DNA of 64,000 nt from Micromonospora sp. HM5-17 (lineage in GTDB: Bacteria > Actinomycetota > Actinomycetes > Mycobacteriales > Micromonosporaceae), in assembly GCF_003762835.1 (NCBI RefSeq), contig NZ_RJWA01000001.1, positions 1 through 64,000 on the forward strand, in the 5' to 3' direction. Position numbers and translations under genes: made by a program. Below the pieces are notes generated by a model. That model saw only the letters and a program-made list of their open reading frames with translations, ran no database searches and was not told the DNA's origin. Positions 35,688-43,168 of this stretch are shown here, piece after piece; within the stretch, counting starts at the first letter, position 1; every line of letters begins with the position of its first letter.

Positions 35688-36646
35688 GTCAGCGCAGGTT
35701 CCCGGGCTGGCGGGGTCCAACCCGTTGGCGGCTCCGCGAGGATGTCGCAGGTCTCGAAGAAGTAGGCCAAGACGACGGACAGGGCTCTCGCACTCGCGCG
35801 GTCGAGGTGGCGGTTGCCCGCTACGTACTTTTCAAGCTCGTAGATGACGTCGGCGGCTGTCGAGTAGACCGTCGCGATTTCACGGTAGTAGGCGTTGAAG
35901 TCGGCTGCCACCTCGTCTCGCTCGGTGACGTCCGTGAGGCCCTGGTAGTACTCCTCGACGAGGTGGGTGTGGAGCATCCCGCGGCGGAGCATCTCTCGAT
36001 CATCCTCGTCGAGCTGGTTGTAGTCCATTTTCAGCGCAGATACTTCCCGCAGCGACTGCTGTCCGCTGGTTTGTCGCCGGCGTTCGACGAGATGGTCCAG
36101 AAGGGGCTTGAGGTCCTCTAAGCCCACGCCGTAGACGACGTCCTCTACCGGGATGGGGGCGCCGAAGACCTCTTCGATCTGATACTTCACCAGCCGAAAT
36201 AGCTCGCCAAGCAGCTGACGTGGCCCTAGGGTCTCGAACGCCAACGGGGCATGACCGCGCCGCGCTTGCGCCAGCAGTTGGGTGATCTCGGGGTGCAGCC
36301 CGCGCCGCGGGTCGTTGTAGACAAAAACGAACGTCTGGAACTCGCCCGCTCGTTTGGCCAGCGCGCCGGTCAGGTCACCGGTGAACTTCTTCTTCACGTC
36401 GCGGGCGCTGTCCGCGTCGAAGGTCTCTGGTGCGTAGCAGGCGTACAACCTACCGTCGTGAAGGCGCAGGCCGTCCGACGAGAGATCGCCGATGTTCCCG
36501 TGGGTCCTAACCTCGACGAAGTCGGTGTAGCGGGCGGTCATGATGCGGATGAAGAAGTCCTCGAACGCTGATCCGGTCAGGTCCGCCATCCGATCGCGGA
36601 ACATGGTCTTTACGAACATGCGTTCCGTGAAGCTGAGGACCTCCAC
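35684..36646 (-). CDS. ABC-3C system effector protein
   Basis: About 320 residues. The N-terminal domain (about 10-150) reads LTGSAFEDFFIRIMTARYTD then VRTHGNIGDLSSDGLRL and GRLYACYAPET, the D...(E/Y)xxYxPE pattern of a REase-like fold that may lack a full active site. The C-terminal half (about 165-320) is helical and corresponds to the part that docks ABC-3C middle components. GTG at 36646 has GGAGGT 4 bp upstream; ATG at 36619 is an alternative. First gene of the operon with the middle component and the ATPase. The actual toxic activity is uncertain. Confidence 0.82.
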   Translation of the reverse strand: MEVLSFTERMFVKTMFRDRMADLTGSAFEDFFIRIMTARYTDFVEVRTHGNIGDLSSDGLRLHDGRLYACYAPETFDADSARDVKKKFTGDLTGALAKRAGEFQTFVFVYNDPRRGLHPEITQLLAQARRGHAPLAFETLGPRQLLGELFRLVKYQIEEVFGAPIPVEDVVYGVGLEDLKPLLDHLVERRRQTSGQQSLREVSALKMDYNQLDEDDREMLRRGMLHTHLVEEYYQGLTDVTERDEVAADFNAYYREIATVYSTAADVIYELEKYVAGNRHLDRASARALSVVLAYFFETCDILAEPPTGWTPPAREPALT

Positions 36647-36921
36647 GAACACCTCCACACAGACAGCGAGCACCGAACGTATCCGGTCAGTGCGGATGGG
36701 TAAATGACCAGAACGGCCATGGCTTCCAAGCGGTCTGTTGCGTTGGGCGAGAGCATGATCGACTTCAGCGGGCACGATGTGGTCTGCTTGGCCGGTGAAG
36801 TCGTCGTCTCGCGTCCGGATCCTGGTCCCCGCGGTGTCATCGTCGACCGCATACCTCATGGATCACGGCGGACCGAATGACGATGGCGGCTCCGTCCTCC
36901 CACGGCAGGCGGGCGGGTGTG

Positions 36922-37362
36922 CTACTCGATGGTTCCGCCTCGGTAATCCATCCAGCGGGGTCGGTCCCGTGCTTGGAGGCCGAGTTCGGCCAGGGCGGCG
37001 TGGAGCATGGTGTCCCAGTCGCTGTCGACGGCGGCGTCGGGGACGGGTTCCTCGGGGTCGGTCAGGTCTGCGGCGGAGTCGTTGATCACGAGCACGTACC
37101 GAGGGCTGGTGAACCTGTCCAGGTCCACGGTGAGGTGCTGCTCCTCAATCATGTACGGCAGTCGCTCCTCGGCCAGATCCCGCTCGCGCCGGTCCCTGAC
37201 CTCACCGACGAACCGCGCGGTGGCGGCGGTCAGGAAGTCGTGGAGCGGATCCAGCTCGTCGTACCAGTCGGTACGTAGCTGATCGCCCGGGTTGAAGCCC
37301 TGGAGGCGCCAGTCGCCAGGCCCACCAAGATCAAGGCCGTAGGCGAGCATCGAACGGAGCAT
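36922..37362 (-). CDS. Hypothetical protein next to ABC-3C operon
   Basis: 146 residues, acidic, no signal peptide or membrane segment. Begins MLRSMLAYGLDLGGPGDWRL, then an alpha-helical part with LHDFLTAATARFVGEVRDRR and a beta-rich acidic C-terminus. ATG 37362 with GGAAGG 9 bp upstream. Same strand as the ABC-3C operon but separated by about 280 bp, so probably its own transcript. Not recognised; could be an accessory gene or an unrelated passenger. Confidence 0.6.
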   Translation of the reverse strand: MLRSMLAYGLDLGGPGDWRLQGFNPGDQLRTDWYDELDPLHDFLTAATARFVGEVRDRRERDLAEERLPYMIEEQHLTVDLDRFTSPRYVLVINDSAADLTDPEEPVPDAAVDSDWDTMLHAALAELGLQARDRPRWMDYRGGTIE

Positions 37363-38422
37363 GCGTCAAATCCTTCCCGTACATCCGGCTCACCTCGCCG
37401 AATGACACGACTGGACAAACTCGGCCGGGCTGCGGGCACCTACGTCAGCGCGCAAGGTAGACGACCTCCGGAAATGAACGACGGACCGGCCGTGCGACCC
37501 GCCAAACGAGACACCTGGCCGCACGGGGGGCGAACCTGGCATTCTGCGGTGTCCTACCTGGTCACGGCTGTGACGGCGACCGTTAGTTGGCCAGCCCCGG
37601 TGCGTTGACCGGTAGCAGCGTCCTGATCTGCAGCGGTCCATTGGCCATTGGTGCGAGGGTTAGTTGGCCACATGCGGCGACAGGGCGGGTGGCCTGGATG
37701 TGTGTGATGCTCACGATCGCGCGATGGGCCTGACATGTCTGATAGACCGGTGAGGATCTCTCGCGCAGCCTTGCCGGCTGCGGCGAGAGTGCTGTCGTCG
37801 TCGTGCAGTGTCTTCCACCTGTGTGTGGATGGTCCAGATCTCGACGGCCCACAGAGCCAATTGCTGTTGGAGGCGGGCTGGTCTAGGCGGTGGACGGCCG
37901 CGTGGCGGAGGTGCGGGTCCGATATGGTGTCGCCGGTGAGGAACCTGGGCTCGGTGCCGCTGGTGGGGTGGGAGCCGACCGCGCTGACTACGGCGACCGC
38001 AAACGCAACACCGCTTCTGCCCTGGTGTGGATCAAGCTCACCCACGGAGAGCACCTATTCGCTCCACACCGCCGATCAGCGCCTGGCTACCGGCCCGGGA
38101 GCGTTCAAGACCGAGGGCTGAGTATCGACCGGGCGTGGTGGCGTGCCCGCAACGACCACGCCGACCGGCATTACCCGAGCCTGGATCGGATCTGCGCCAG
38201 GCTGGCTGACAGCATGTCTGGCCAGATCGATCACGCCAGATCCTGACTGGACCCACCACCATCGGGACTCGGTACCCCACCGGCCCGCCTGTGACTGGCA
38301 GGAGCGCAAATTCGAACTGCGCGGGTTCCTGTGGCGGGAGGGCCGACGGTTTCAGCCGGTTACTGCCGGAACGAGTCGATCATCGTCAGAGTCTCGGAGG
38401 TTCGGATCTTTGGCCGTCCGTA
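37363..38422. other. 1-kb gap, no supportable gene
   Basis: No open frame here has convincing protein composition, start and Shine-Dalgarno together. The undecamer GTTAGTTGGCC occurs twice (near 37582 and 37659). A plus-strand frame at about 37950-38246 (LVWIKLTHGEHLFAPHRRS) is weakly protein-like and could be gene debris. This gap separates the defence cargo from the metal-resistance cargo. Confidence 0.45.
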
Positions 38423-39373
38423 TCACTCGGGTGGTTGTGCCCCGAGAAGCAGCGGTTCGAAGATGTCGCGGCCGAGCGTGACGGCCTGGTCCTGGTTGAG
38501 GATGGTGGCGGCCAGGCTGGGGTGGGCGCTGATCCACGCGCGGGCGGCGGAGGCGTTGGTGAAGAAGTTGATGGTGGAGCAGCAGGTGTCCACGGATCGG
38601 CCGGCGGCGCTGATGGCCGCGTACACGACCACTGCCTCGGTTGGCTGCCAGGTGGCGGCACTGTTGGCGATGGTGACGTGGACCGGTTGCCCGGTGTGCG
38701 GATCGGTGGAGGTGATCACCGCGTTGGTGCGCAACATGAACGGCATGCCCAGCGCGTCGATGGCGCACATCGCGTACGTGTCGACGTTTCCGAGTGACAC
38801 CCGGTGGGGGGTCGGTGTCGGGGAGAACGGGTAGGCCGCGACCAGTCGTCCAGCCTGATTGGCGGCGATCAGGTCGTGGCGGGCGAGTTCCCGCAGTGTC
38901 TCCGCGGTCTTCATGCCGGCCGCGTCGGCGACGGGGCGGAGGTCGGCGTAGGTGGGGGCGGTCCCGGTGGCGGCAAAGTGCCGCAGGATCGCCTGGTGTA
39001 CCTGCCGCAATCCTGGAGGGAGGTGCTGAGCGTGGCGGGGCCGGTCGGTCCGTATGGCGTTGCCCGGTGGAGCGCAGCAGTCGACAAGGTCGAGCCGGGT
39101 CGCGGTATTGGTGACGGGTTCGACGGTGATCGCGCGGCGTAGGGCGTCGCGGATCTGTTCGCTGGTGGGGAGGTCCAGTCGGCACGCGGCCGGGCCGTCG
39201 CCAGTGCCGCCCATCACGTCCACGCCGTTGATCAGGACCGTCGGGGAGGGGTAGTCCCCGACGTGTTCGGTGACCACCGGAGGTAGTCCGACGTCGGCCA
39301 GCGCCGCGTACAGCGCCTGCCGGACCGGGCCGAGGTTCGGACAATCAGGTACGGAACGAAGCTCGACTGTCAC
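38423..39373 (-). CDS. merB: Alkylmercury lyase with N-terminal thioredoxin-like domain
   Basis: 316 residues. An N-terminal thioredoxin/glutaredoxin-like domain (about 1-85: VTVELRSVPDCPNLGPVRQA, SPTVLINGVDVMG) is followed by a winged-helix linker and a MerB domain. Catalytic residues are present: MCAIDALGMPFML supplies Cys and Asp (C96/D99 of E. coli MerB) and CCSTINFF supplies the second Cys (C159). The enzyme cleaves C-Hg bonds of organomercurials. GTG start at 39373, directly downstream of a MerR-type promoter, probably giving a leaderless mRNA. Divergent from merR. No merA or merT is in the window, so Hg(II) reduction must be encoded elsewhere. Confidence 0.93.
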   Translation of the reverse strand: MTVELRSVPDCPNLGPVRQALYAALADVGLPPVVTEHVGDYPSPTVLINGVDVMGGTGDGPAACRLDLPTSEQIRDALRRAITVEPVTNTATRLDLVDCCAPPGNAIRTDRPRHAQHLPPGLRQVHQAILRHFAATGTAPTYADLRPVADAAGMKTAETLRELARHDLIAANQAGRLVAAYPFSPTPTPHRVSLGNVDTYAMCAIDALGMPFMLRTNAVITSTDPHTGQPVHVTIANSAATWQPTEAVVVYAAISAAGRSVDTCCSTINFFTNASAARAWISAHPSLAATILNQDQAVTLGRDIFEPLLLGAQPPE

Positions 39374-39379
39374 TAGACC

Positions 39380-39411
39380 AGTGTGAACCCTGTATCTGGC
39401 TTCAGGGTCAA
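39380..39411 (-). promoter_or_regulatory. MerR-type promoter/operator for merB
   Basis: On the minus strand: -35 TTGACC (39411-39406), a 20-bp spacer, and -10-like CACACT (39385-39380). The spacer contains the dyad ACCCTG-10nt-CAGGGT (39387-39408). A long (19-20 bp) spacer with the dyad inside it is the hallmark of MerR-family promoters. The merB start codon begins 7 bp after the -10, suggesting leaderless translation. Confidence 0.75.
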
Positions 39412-39436
39412 GGCCCGGGGCGGGGATGCTGGGGGT

Positions 39437-39838
39437 ATGCGGATCGGGCAGGTGGCAGAAGCCACCGGAGTTACTGTCGAGGCGCTGCGCTTCTACGAGC
39501 GTCGAGGATTGCTGCCCACGCCGGCGAGGACGTCGGGCGGCTACCGCGATTACCCGCTCGAGGCGGTGGCGGTGGTCCGGTTCATCAGGCATGTCCAGCA
39601 ACTCGGCTTCAGCCTCGACGACATTGACGGGATGCTGCACTTGGCGGCGGGTGGCCCGGACGACTGCGACGCCGTGCGCGACCTTGCCGAAGCGAAGATC
39701 GACCAGATCAGCCAGAAGATCGCCTACCTCACGGCGATGCGCGCCGCCCTCGGGCAGCTCGTCGGCACCTGCCAACGCCCGCGCCCGGACCGACGGTGTC
39801 CATTGCTGGCCGAAGTACTCCCGGCATCTGCGAGCTGA
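39437..39838 (+). CDS. merR: MerR mercury-responsive regulator
   Basis: 133 residues. MerR winged HTH (MRIGQVAEATGVTVEALRFY), coiled-coil dimerisation helix (about 80-110) and metal-binding cysteines at 77, 112 and 121. The 35- and 9-residue spacing equals that of Cys82, 117 and 126 in Tn501 MerR, so Hg(II) sensing is well supported. ATG at 39437 follows GGGGGT; upstream in-frame codons exist but lie in the operator. Divergent from merB, with the operator between them. Confidence 0.93.
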   Translation: MRIGQVAEATGVTVEALRFYERRGLLPTPARTSGGYRDYPLEAVAVVRFIRHVQQLGFSLDDIDGMLHLAAGGPDDCDAVRDLAEAKIDQISQKIAYLTAMRAALGQLVGTCQRPRPDRRCPLLAEVLPASAS

Positions 39839-39883
39839 TCAACCTGGGCTCTTCCTGCGCGCGAGTCCGTAGCTAGGCGGAAG

Positions 39884-40090
39884 TCATCGTGACCAGGTGC
39901 GCCCCGCGCGGGTCGGCAGCTTGCCGAGTCCGGGTATGAACCGGCCGACCCGGGCGGCGTAGCGGTGGTAGCCATCGCCGTGTGTGCGGCGGAGGTAGGG
40001 CTCTTCGATCCGGCGGACTTGGAGTTGGACGCCGATAATCGCGGCGGCTAGGCCGGCGAGGGCGATGGGGTTGGGACGGCCAGCGCTGTT
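39884..40090 (-). pseudogene. Isoprenylcysteine-methyltransferase-like C-terminal fragment
   Basis: The minus-strand frame ends with ALAGLAAAIIGVQLQVRRIE and EPYLRRTHGDGYHRYAARVG, the C-terminal signature of the ICMT/PEMT membrane methyltransferase family (E-E-P-x-L-x-x-x-H-G-x-x-Y-x-x-Y). The 5' part is missing: at about 40090 the sequence switches to an opposite-strand transposase fragment. Truncated relic. Confidence 0.75.
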
Positions 40091-40370
40091 CGCAGATGTG
40101 CTGCCTGATCCTGGCGACGAACGCGATCGTGTGCTGGTCGACGGAGTACCACGGCCTCGCAATCGGGGCGCTACGCCGGGACGGCCGCCAGGTCGATGAC
40201 GAGGTGTTGGCGCACATCTGGCCGGCCCACCACGAGACCGTGCATTTCTACGGCACCCATACGGTCGACATCGACGGCGAACTCGCCCAGCTCGACGCCG
40301 GCGGCTACCGGCCCCTGCGCCCACGGCCGGACCCGCCGCCGACTGAACCACCGGGTCGGTTCAGGGAGGA
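40090..40370 (+). pseudogene. Tn3-family transposase (TnpA) C-terminal fragment
   Basis: Plus-strand frame LILATNAIVCWSTEYHGLAI ... VDDEVLAHIWPAHHETVHFY then DGELAQLDAGGYRPLRP corresponds to the extreme C-terminus of Tn3-family TnpA (NA(I/V)V-W-NT-Y..., H-I-N-x-x-G-x-Y, LRPL). Only about 90 of about 1000 residues remain. The frame runs on to 40416 through a short tandem repeat. Marks a past Tn3-type insertion at the ICMT gene. Confidence 0.8.
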
Positions 40371-40382
40371 CTTCGGCGTGCC

Positions 40383-40416
40383 GGTTGGCGGTTGGCGGTT
40401 GGCGGTTGGCGGTTGA
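40383..40416. repeat. GGTTGGC heptamer tandem repeat
   Basis: Four perfect head-to-tail copies of GGTTGGC followed by a partial fifth copy (GGTTGA), at the end of the TnpA remnant. Likely replication slippage; could vary in copy number between strains. Confidence 0.85.
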
Positions 40417-40496
40417 TCATGAGCCAGTGCCGCTCGGGCGCGGTTGGCAGCCCGTGGGGATTGACGTTCGACCGGTGTGAGCGTCGGATGGGGGGC

Positions 40497-41105
40497 GTGA
40501 GCGAGCAGGCGGTCGCGCTGACGGTGTTCGGCATCGAGGTACCTGATGCTGGGCCGGTGTTCCTGGCCGCTCTGACCGTGCACATCCCGGCGGGTGTGGT
40601 GGCTGTGGTCGCGGGCACCGTGGCGGCGCTGGCGCCGAAGCGGCGGGGTCGGCACCCACGGGCGGGTGTCGTGTTCGCCGTCGCGGTCGCCGTCATCGTG
40701 GTCACCGCGGCGGTTATGGCGGCTGTTCGCTGGCGGGAGAACTGGCACCTGCTGGCGGTCGCCACGCTCACCGCGGTACTCGTGGCGGTGGGTTGGCGGG
40801 CGCGGCGGCGGCGCGGGCGGCGGTGGCGGTTGTGGCACGGCGTGGCGATGAGTGGCGCCTTCATCGCTCTGTTGACTGGCTTCTACATCGACAACGGTCC
40901 GCAGCTACCGGTATGGGATCGGCTGCCACCGCTGGCGTTCTGGTTCCTGCCGACCGCCGTCGGCGCGCCCGTGACCTGGTGGGCGCTGGTGCGCAATCGT
41001 GCGCTGCCGCGCCGGCGCGCTCACCCTCGACGGCCTCCCGGAGCGCGTGAAGCCCGCCCGGCGCAAACACCAGAAGCGGGCCGCGACGTCGGCCAGGTCA
41101 GCTGA
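40497..41105 (+). CDS. DUF2306-like membrane protein
   Basis: About 202 residues with five or six membrane helices and the DUF2306 pattern: VHIPAGVVAVVAGTVAALAP, a basic loop, VVFAVAVAVIVVTAAVMAAV, WRLWHGVAMSGAFIALLTGF. The conserved His residues in the helices may bind heme or metal; function is unknown in the family. GTG at 40497 (VSEQAVALTVFG) follows a G-run; ATG at 40488 is an alternative. Overlaps the convergent cadD-like gene by 8 bp at the 3' end. Confidence 0.75.
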   Translation: MSEQAVALTVFGIEVPDAGPVFLAALTVHIPAGVVAVVAGTVAALAPKRRGRHPRAGVVFAVAVAVIVVTAAVMAAVRWRENWHLLAVATLTAVLVAVGWRARRRRGRRWRLWHGVAMSGAFIALLTGFYIDNGPQLPVWDRLPPLAFWFLPTAVGAPVTWWALVRNRALPRRRAHPRRPPGAREARPAQTPEAGRDVGQVS

Positions 41106-41706
41106 GCAGTCGGTGCGCGACTCCGGACTCGATGACGATGACGGCGCCGATCAGCATGAACACTGCAGGCACGATCCAGTGCCCGAAGCGCTGCACGACG
41201 GCGATGACCGAGCGGTGGGAGCCGAGCCAGGAACCGGCCAGACACCACACCGCCACGCCGGCGGTGAACACGGCGATGGTGATGAGGCTGTCGGCGGGGC
41301 CGATCGTACGGAACAGCGGCGTGTAGACGGAGATGTTGTCGGCGCCGTTGGCGATCGTCACCCCGGCCACCGACAGCAGCCCGGCCGCCGCCGCGGGGGC
41401 GGGCGGCTCGTCGTCGCCGCGGGCCCGGATCGCGGTGATCAGCCCTCGGACGCCGAGCGCGAACGGGACCAGCCCGAGTAGCCCTACCCACGCATCCGGC
41501 ACGATCGTCAGGCCGATCGCGGCCAGCGCGGAGACGGCCACCAGCACGGCGATCCCGGCGTACTGCCCAGCCCAGACCTGCCACTGCCGTGGCTTGCCGG
41601 CGGCCCGCGCGGACAGGAACAGCACGGTCAGCACGATGAGGTCGTCAACGTTCGTGCCGGCGAACACCACGGCCGCAGCCGCGAGCGTGCCGAGAAGATC
41701 TCCCAC
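41098..41706 (-). CDS. cadD: CadD-family cadmium resistance transporter
   Basis: About 202 residues with six membrane helices. Begins VGDLLGTLAAAAVVFAGTNV, containing AGTNVDDLIVL, the conserved Cad/LysE-superfamily motif, and a second half with ANGADNISVYTPLF, the hallmark of the CadD family (TNxDD and NGxDNI). Predicted Cd(II) efflux. GTG 41706 chosen; TTG at 41736 would add 10 residues. Neither has a strong Shine-Dalgarno. Confidence 0.88.
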   Translation of the reverse strand: MGDLLGTLAAAAVVFAGTNVDDLIVLTVLFLSARAAGKPRQWQVWAGQYAGIAVLVAVSALAAIGLTIVPDAWVGLLGLVPFALGVRGLITAIRARGDDEPPAPAAAAGLLSVAGVTIANGADNISVYTPLFRTIGPADSLITIAVFTAGVAVWCLAGSWLGSHRSVIAVVQRFGHWIVPAVFMLIGAVIVIESGVAHRLLS

Positions 41707-41736
41707 GGTTGCGCACTGTACGGTCCTCGCCCCCAA

Positions 41737-41818
41737 CCCCGATCACCCCAGCGGGCATCTGCCGTCGGCCGCGCCGGCCGGCGCATCTCCACGCGCAGAC
41801 TGCTCGCACACATCCTGA
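41737..41818. other. Short spacer before integrase relic
   Basis: With the adjacent relic (to 41994) this forms a 325-bp stretch without an intact gene. The sequence 41740-41818 shows no recognisable promoter or coding content. Confidence 0.4.
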
Positions 41819-41994
41819 TCCGTCGCCCTCGAACTAACCCACCTCGCCGGCCACGGCCGCACCGCCGCAGAACTCCAGGTCAAGTCCCGCCGCCGGCACC
41901 TCGCCACCCTCGCCTCTACGTCCACCTCGGCGAGGACACCGCCGCCCGGATCACCACCGAGAACGACGACACGAACCGCCGTCGACGCCGCTGA
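41819..41994 (+). pseudogene. Tyrosine recombinase C-terminal relic
   Basis: The first frame reads VALELTHLAGHGRTAAELQV then KSRRRHLATLAS, and after a frameshift near 41912 LYVHLGEDTAARITTEND...RRRRR-stop (41992-41994). The pattern AE(I/L)Q-KSRHRHLxTL-YVHLGE resembles the end of actinomycete phage-type integrases, including the region of the catalytic Tyr (Y of LYVHLG). Only about 58 codons remain. Confidence 0.6.
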
Positions 41995-42062
41995 TCCTTA
42001 CCGTTGTTCTTGGTCCGGAAACTACGGACGGCCCCACCGGCAGGCAGGTTGACTCGACGCGC

Positions 42063-42707
42063 TCAATCGTCATCGTCATCGTCTTCGACGAGTTCGCCTT
42101 CCCAGGCTTCTTTGCCTTCCCAGATGGCGAAGCCGGCGATGATGAAGCCGGCGATGGGGTCGAGCCAGGTCCAGCCGAGCAGGGCGAAGGCGAGCAGGCC
42201 GGCGAAGGTGGAGACGGACAGCCAGGCGCAGAGTTTGGTTTCCGCGGCGTCGGCGATGACGAGCCGGGAGCCCATCTGCTGGCCAGCTTTGCGTTTGGCG
42301 TGCGCCAGCCACGGCATGATGATGATGGAAGCGCCGGTGAGGACGATACCGACGACGCTGGTGTCGGGGGCTTCGCCGATGATCAGGTCGCGGATGCCTT
42401 CGACGGTGACATAGGTTGCGAGGGCGAAGAAGGTCAGGGCGATGAACTTCAACGCCCGGCGTTCCTTGGCCTCGTCGGGCTCACCGCCGCGGATTTCGGC
42501 GGTGAGTCGGGTGAGCACGACCGCGGCGGCGGCGACTTCGATGCCGGAGTCGATACCGAAGCCGACCAGGGAGATCGCGGACGCGGCCAGGCCGGAGGCG
42601 ACGGCGATGACGCCTTCGATGAGGTTGTAGCCGATGGTGAACCGGGCGTAGCGGACGGCGCGGCGGGCGGGACGGCCGGTGACGTCTGGCAGGGCGGTGG
42701 CGCTCAT
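42063..42707 (-). CDS. Cation diffusion facilitator transporter
   Basis: 214 residues with about six membrane helices. The first CDF metal site is suggested by FGIDSGIEVAAAAVV (D...E variant of HxxxD) and the second half contains VIADAAETKLCAWLSVSTFA and GWTWLDPIAGFIIAGFAIW. It lacks the usual C-terminal cytoplasmic domain and ends in a run of six Asp (EDDDDDD), possibly a metal-binding tail. ATG at 42707 overlaps the stop of the CmtR-like gene. Predicted Cd/Pb/Zn efflux under that sensor. Confidence 0.88.
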   Translation of the reverse strand: MSATALPDVTGRPARRAVRYARFTIGYNLIEGVIAVASGLAASAISLVGFGIDSGIEVAAAAVVLTRLTAEIRGGEPDEAKERRALKFIALTFFALATYVTVEGIRDLIIGEAPDTSVVGIVLTGASIIIMPWLAHAKRKAGQQMGSRLVIADAAETKLCAWLSVSTFAGLLAFALLGWTWLDPIAGFIIAGFAIWEGKEAWEGELVEDDDDDD

Positions 42708-43081
42708 CAGCAGGTGCCCTCGCAGCCGGCTGCGGTGCCGTAGGTGGGGCAGAGAGCGACCTGCTGCCCGGTGGCGGCCAGGAGTCCTTCGGCGGCGGTG
42801 AGCAGGTCGAGCAGTTCAGGACGGGCCAGGGCGTAGAACATCTGCCGGCCTTCGGGGCGGCCGATGATCAGGCCACAGTCTCGCAGGCAGGCCAGGTGCG
42901 CGGAGATGGTCGACTGCGCCAGGCCGAGTTCGCCGGTGAGGTCCACGACCCGGGCCTCCCCGTTGGCGAGGCGGCGCACGATCGCCAACCGGGTCGGGTC
43001 GGCCAGTCCTCGGAACAGGGCCGCCGCCGGCATCAACTCTTCGCCGGGCCGGGCCGGCACCGCACTACTTCTCATCGCCAT
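42707..43081 (-). CDS. cmtR: CmtR-like ArsR/SmtB metal sensor
   Basis: 124 residues, winged helix of the ArsR/SmtB family (LADPTRLAIVRRLANGEARV, AQSTISAHLACLRDCGLI). The cysteines in ACLRDCGL (CxxxC) and in VALCPTYG correspond to the Cys57, Cys61 and Cys102 Cd/Pb ligands of mycobacterial CmtR. Extra Cys residues lie at the C-terminus (GCEGTC). Coupled (ATGA) to the CDF gene. A 10-bp-arm palindrome lies just upstream, between it and the divergent MFS gene. Confidence 0.9.
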   Translation of the reverse strand: MAMRSSAVPARPGEELMPAAALFRGLADPTRLAIVRRLANGEARVVDLTGELGLAQSTISAHLACLRDCGLIIGRPEGRQMFYALARPELLDLLTAAEGLLAATGQQVALCPTYGTAAGCEGTC

Positions 43082-43084
43082 GCG

Positions 43085-43114
43085 GCGATGATAGCGTCAC
43101 CTTCCTATCATCGC
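43085..43114. promoter_or_regulatory. Operator between cmtR-like and MFS genes
   Basis: Perfect inverted repeat GCGATGATAG (43085-43094) and CTATCATCGC (43105-43114) with a 10-bp spacer, 4 bp upstream of the ArsR-type gene and 54 bp before the MFS start. Most likely the CmtR-like repressor site controlling both directions. Confidence 0.75.
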
Positions 43115-43168
43115 CAATCGTCGTTGATAGCGACTGGCGACGTTGATTCGAGGGAATGGAGGATGGCC

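Noticed and set aside
37890-38246. 118-codon plus-strand frame in the 1-kb gap
   Set aside because: No Shine-Dalgarno, mixed composition and no recognisable family; kept only as possible debris.
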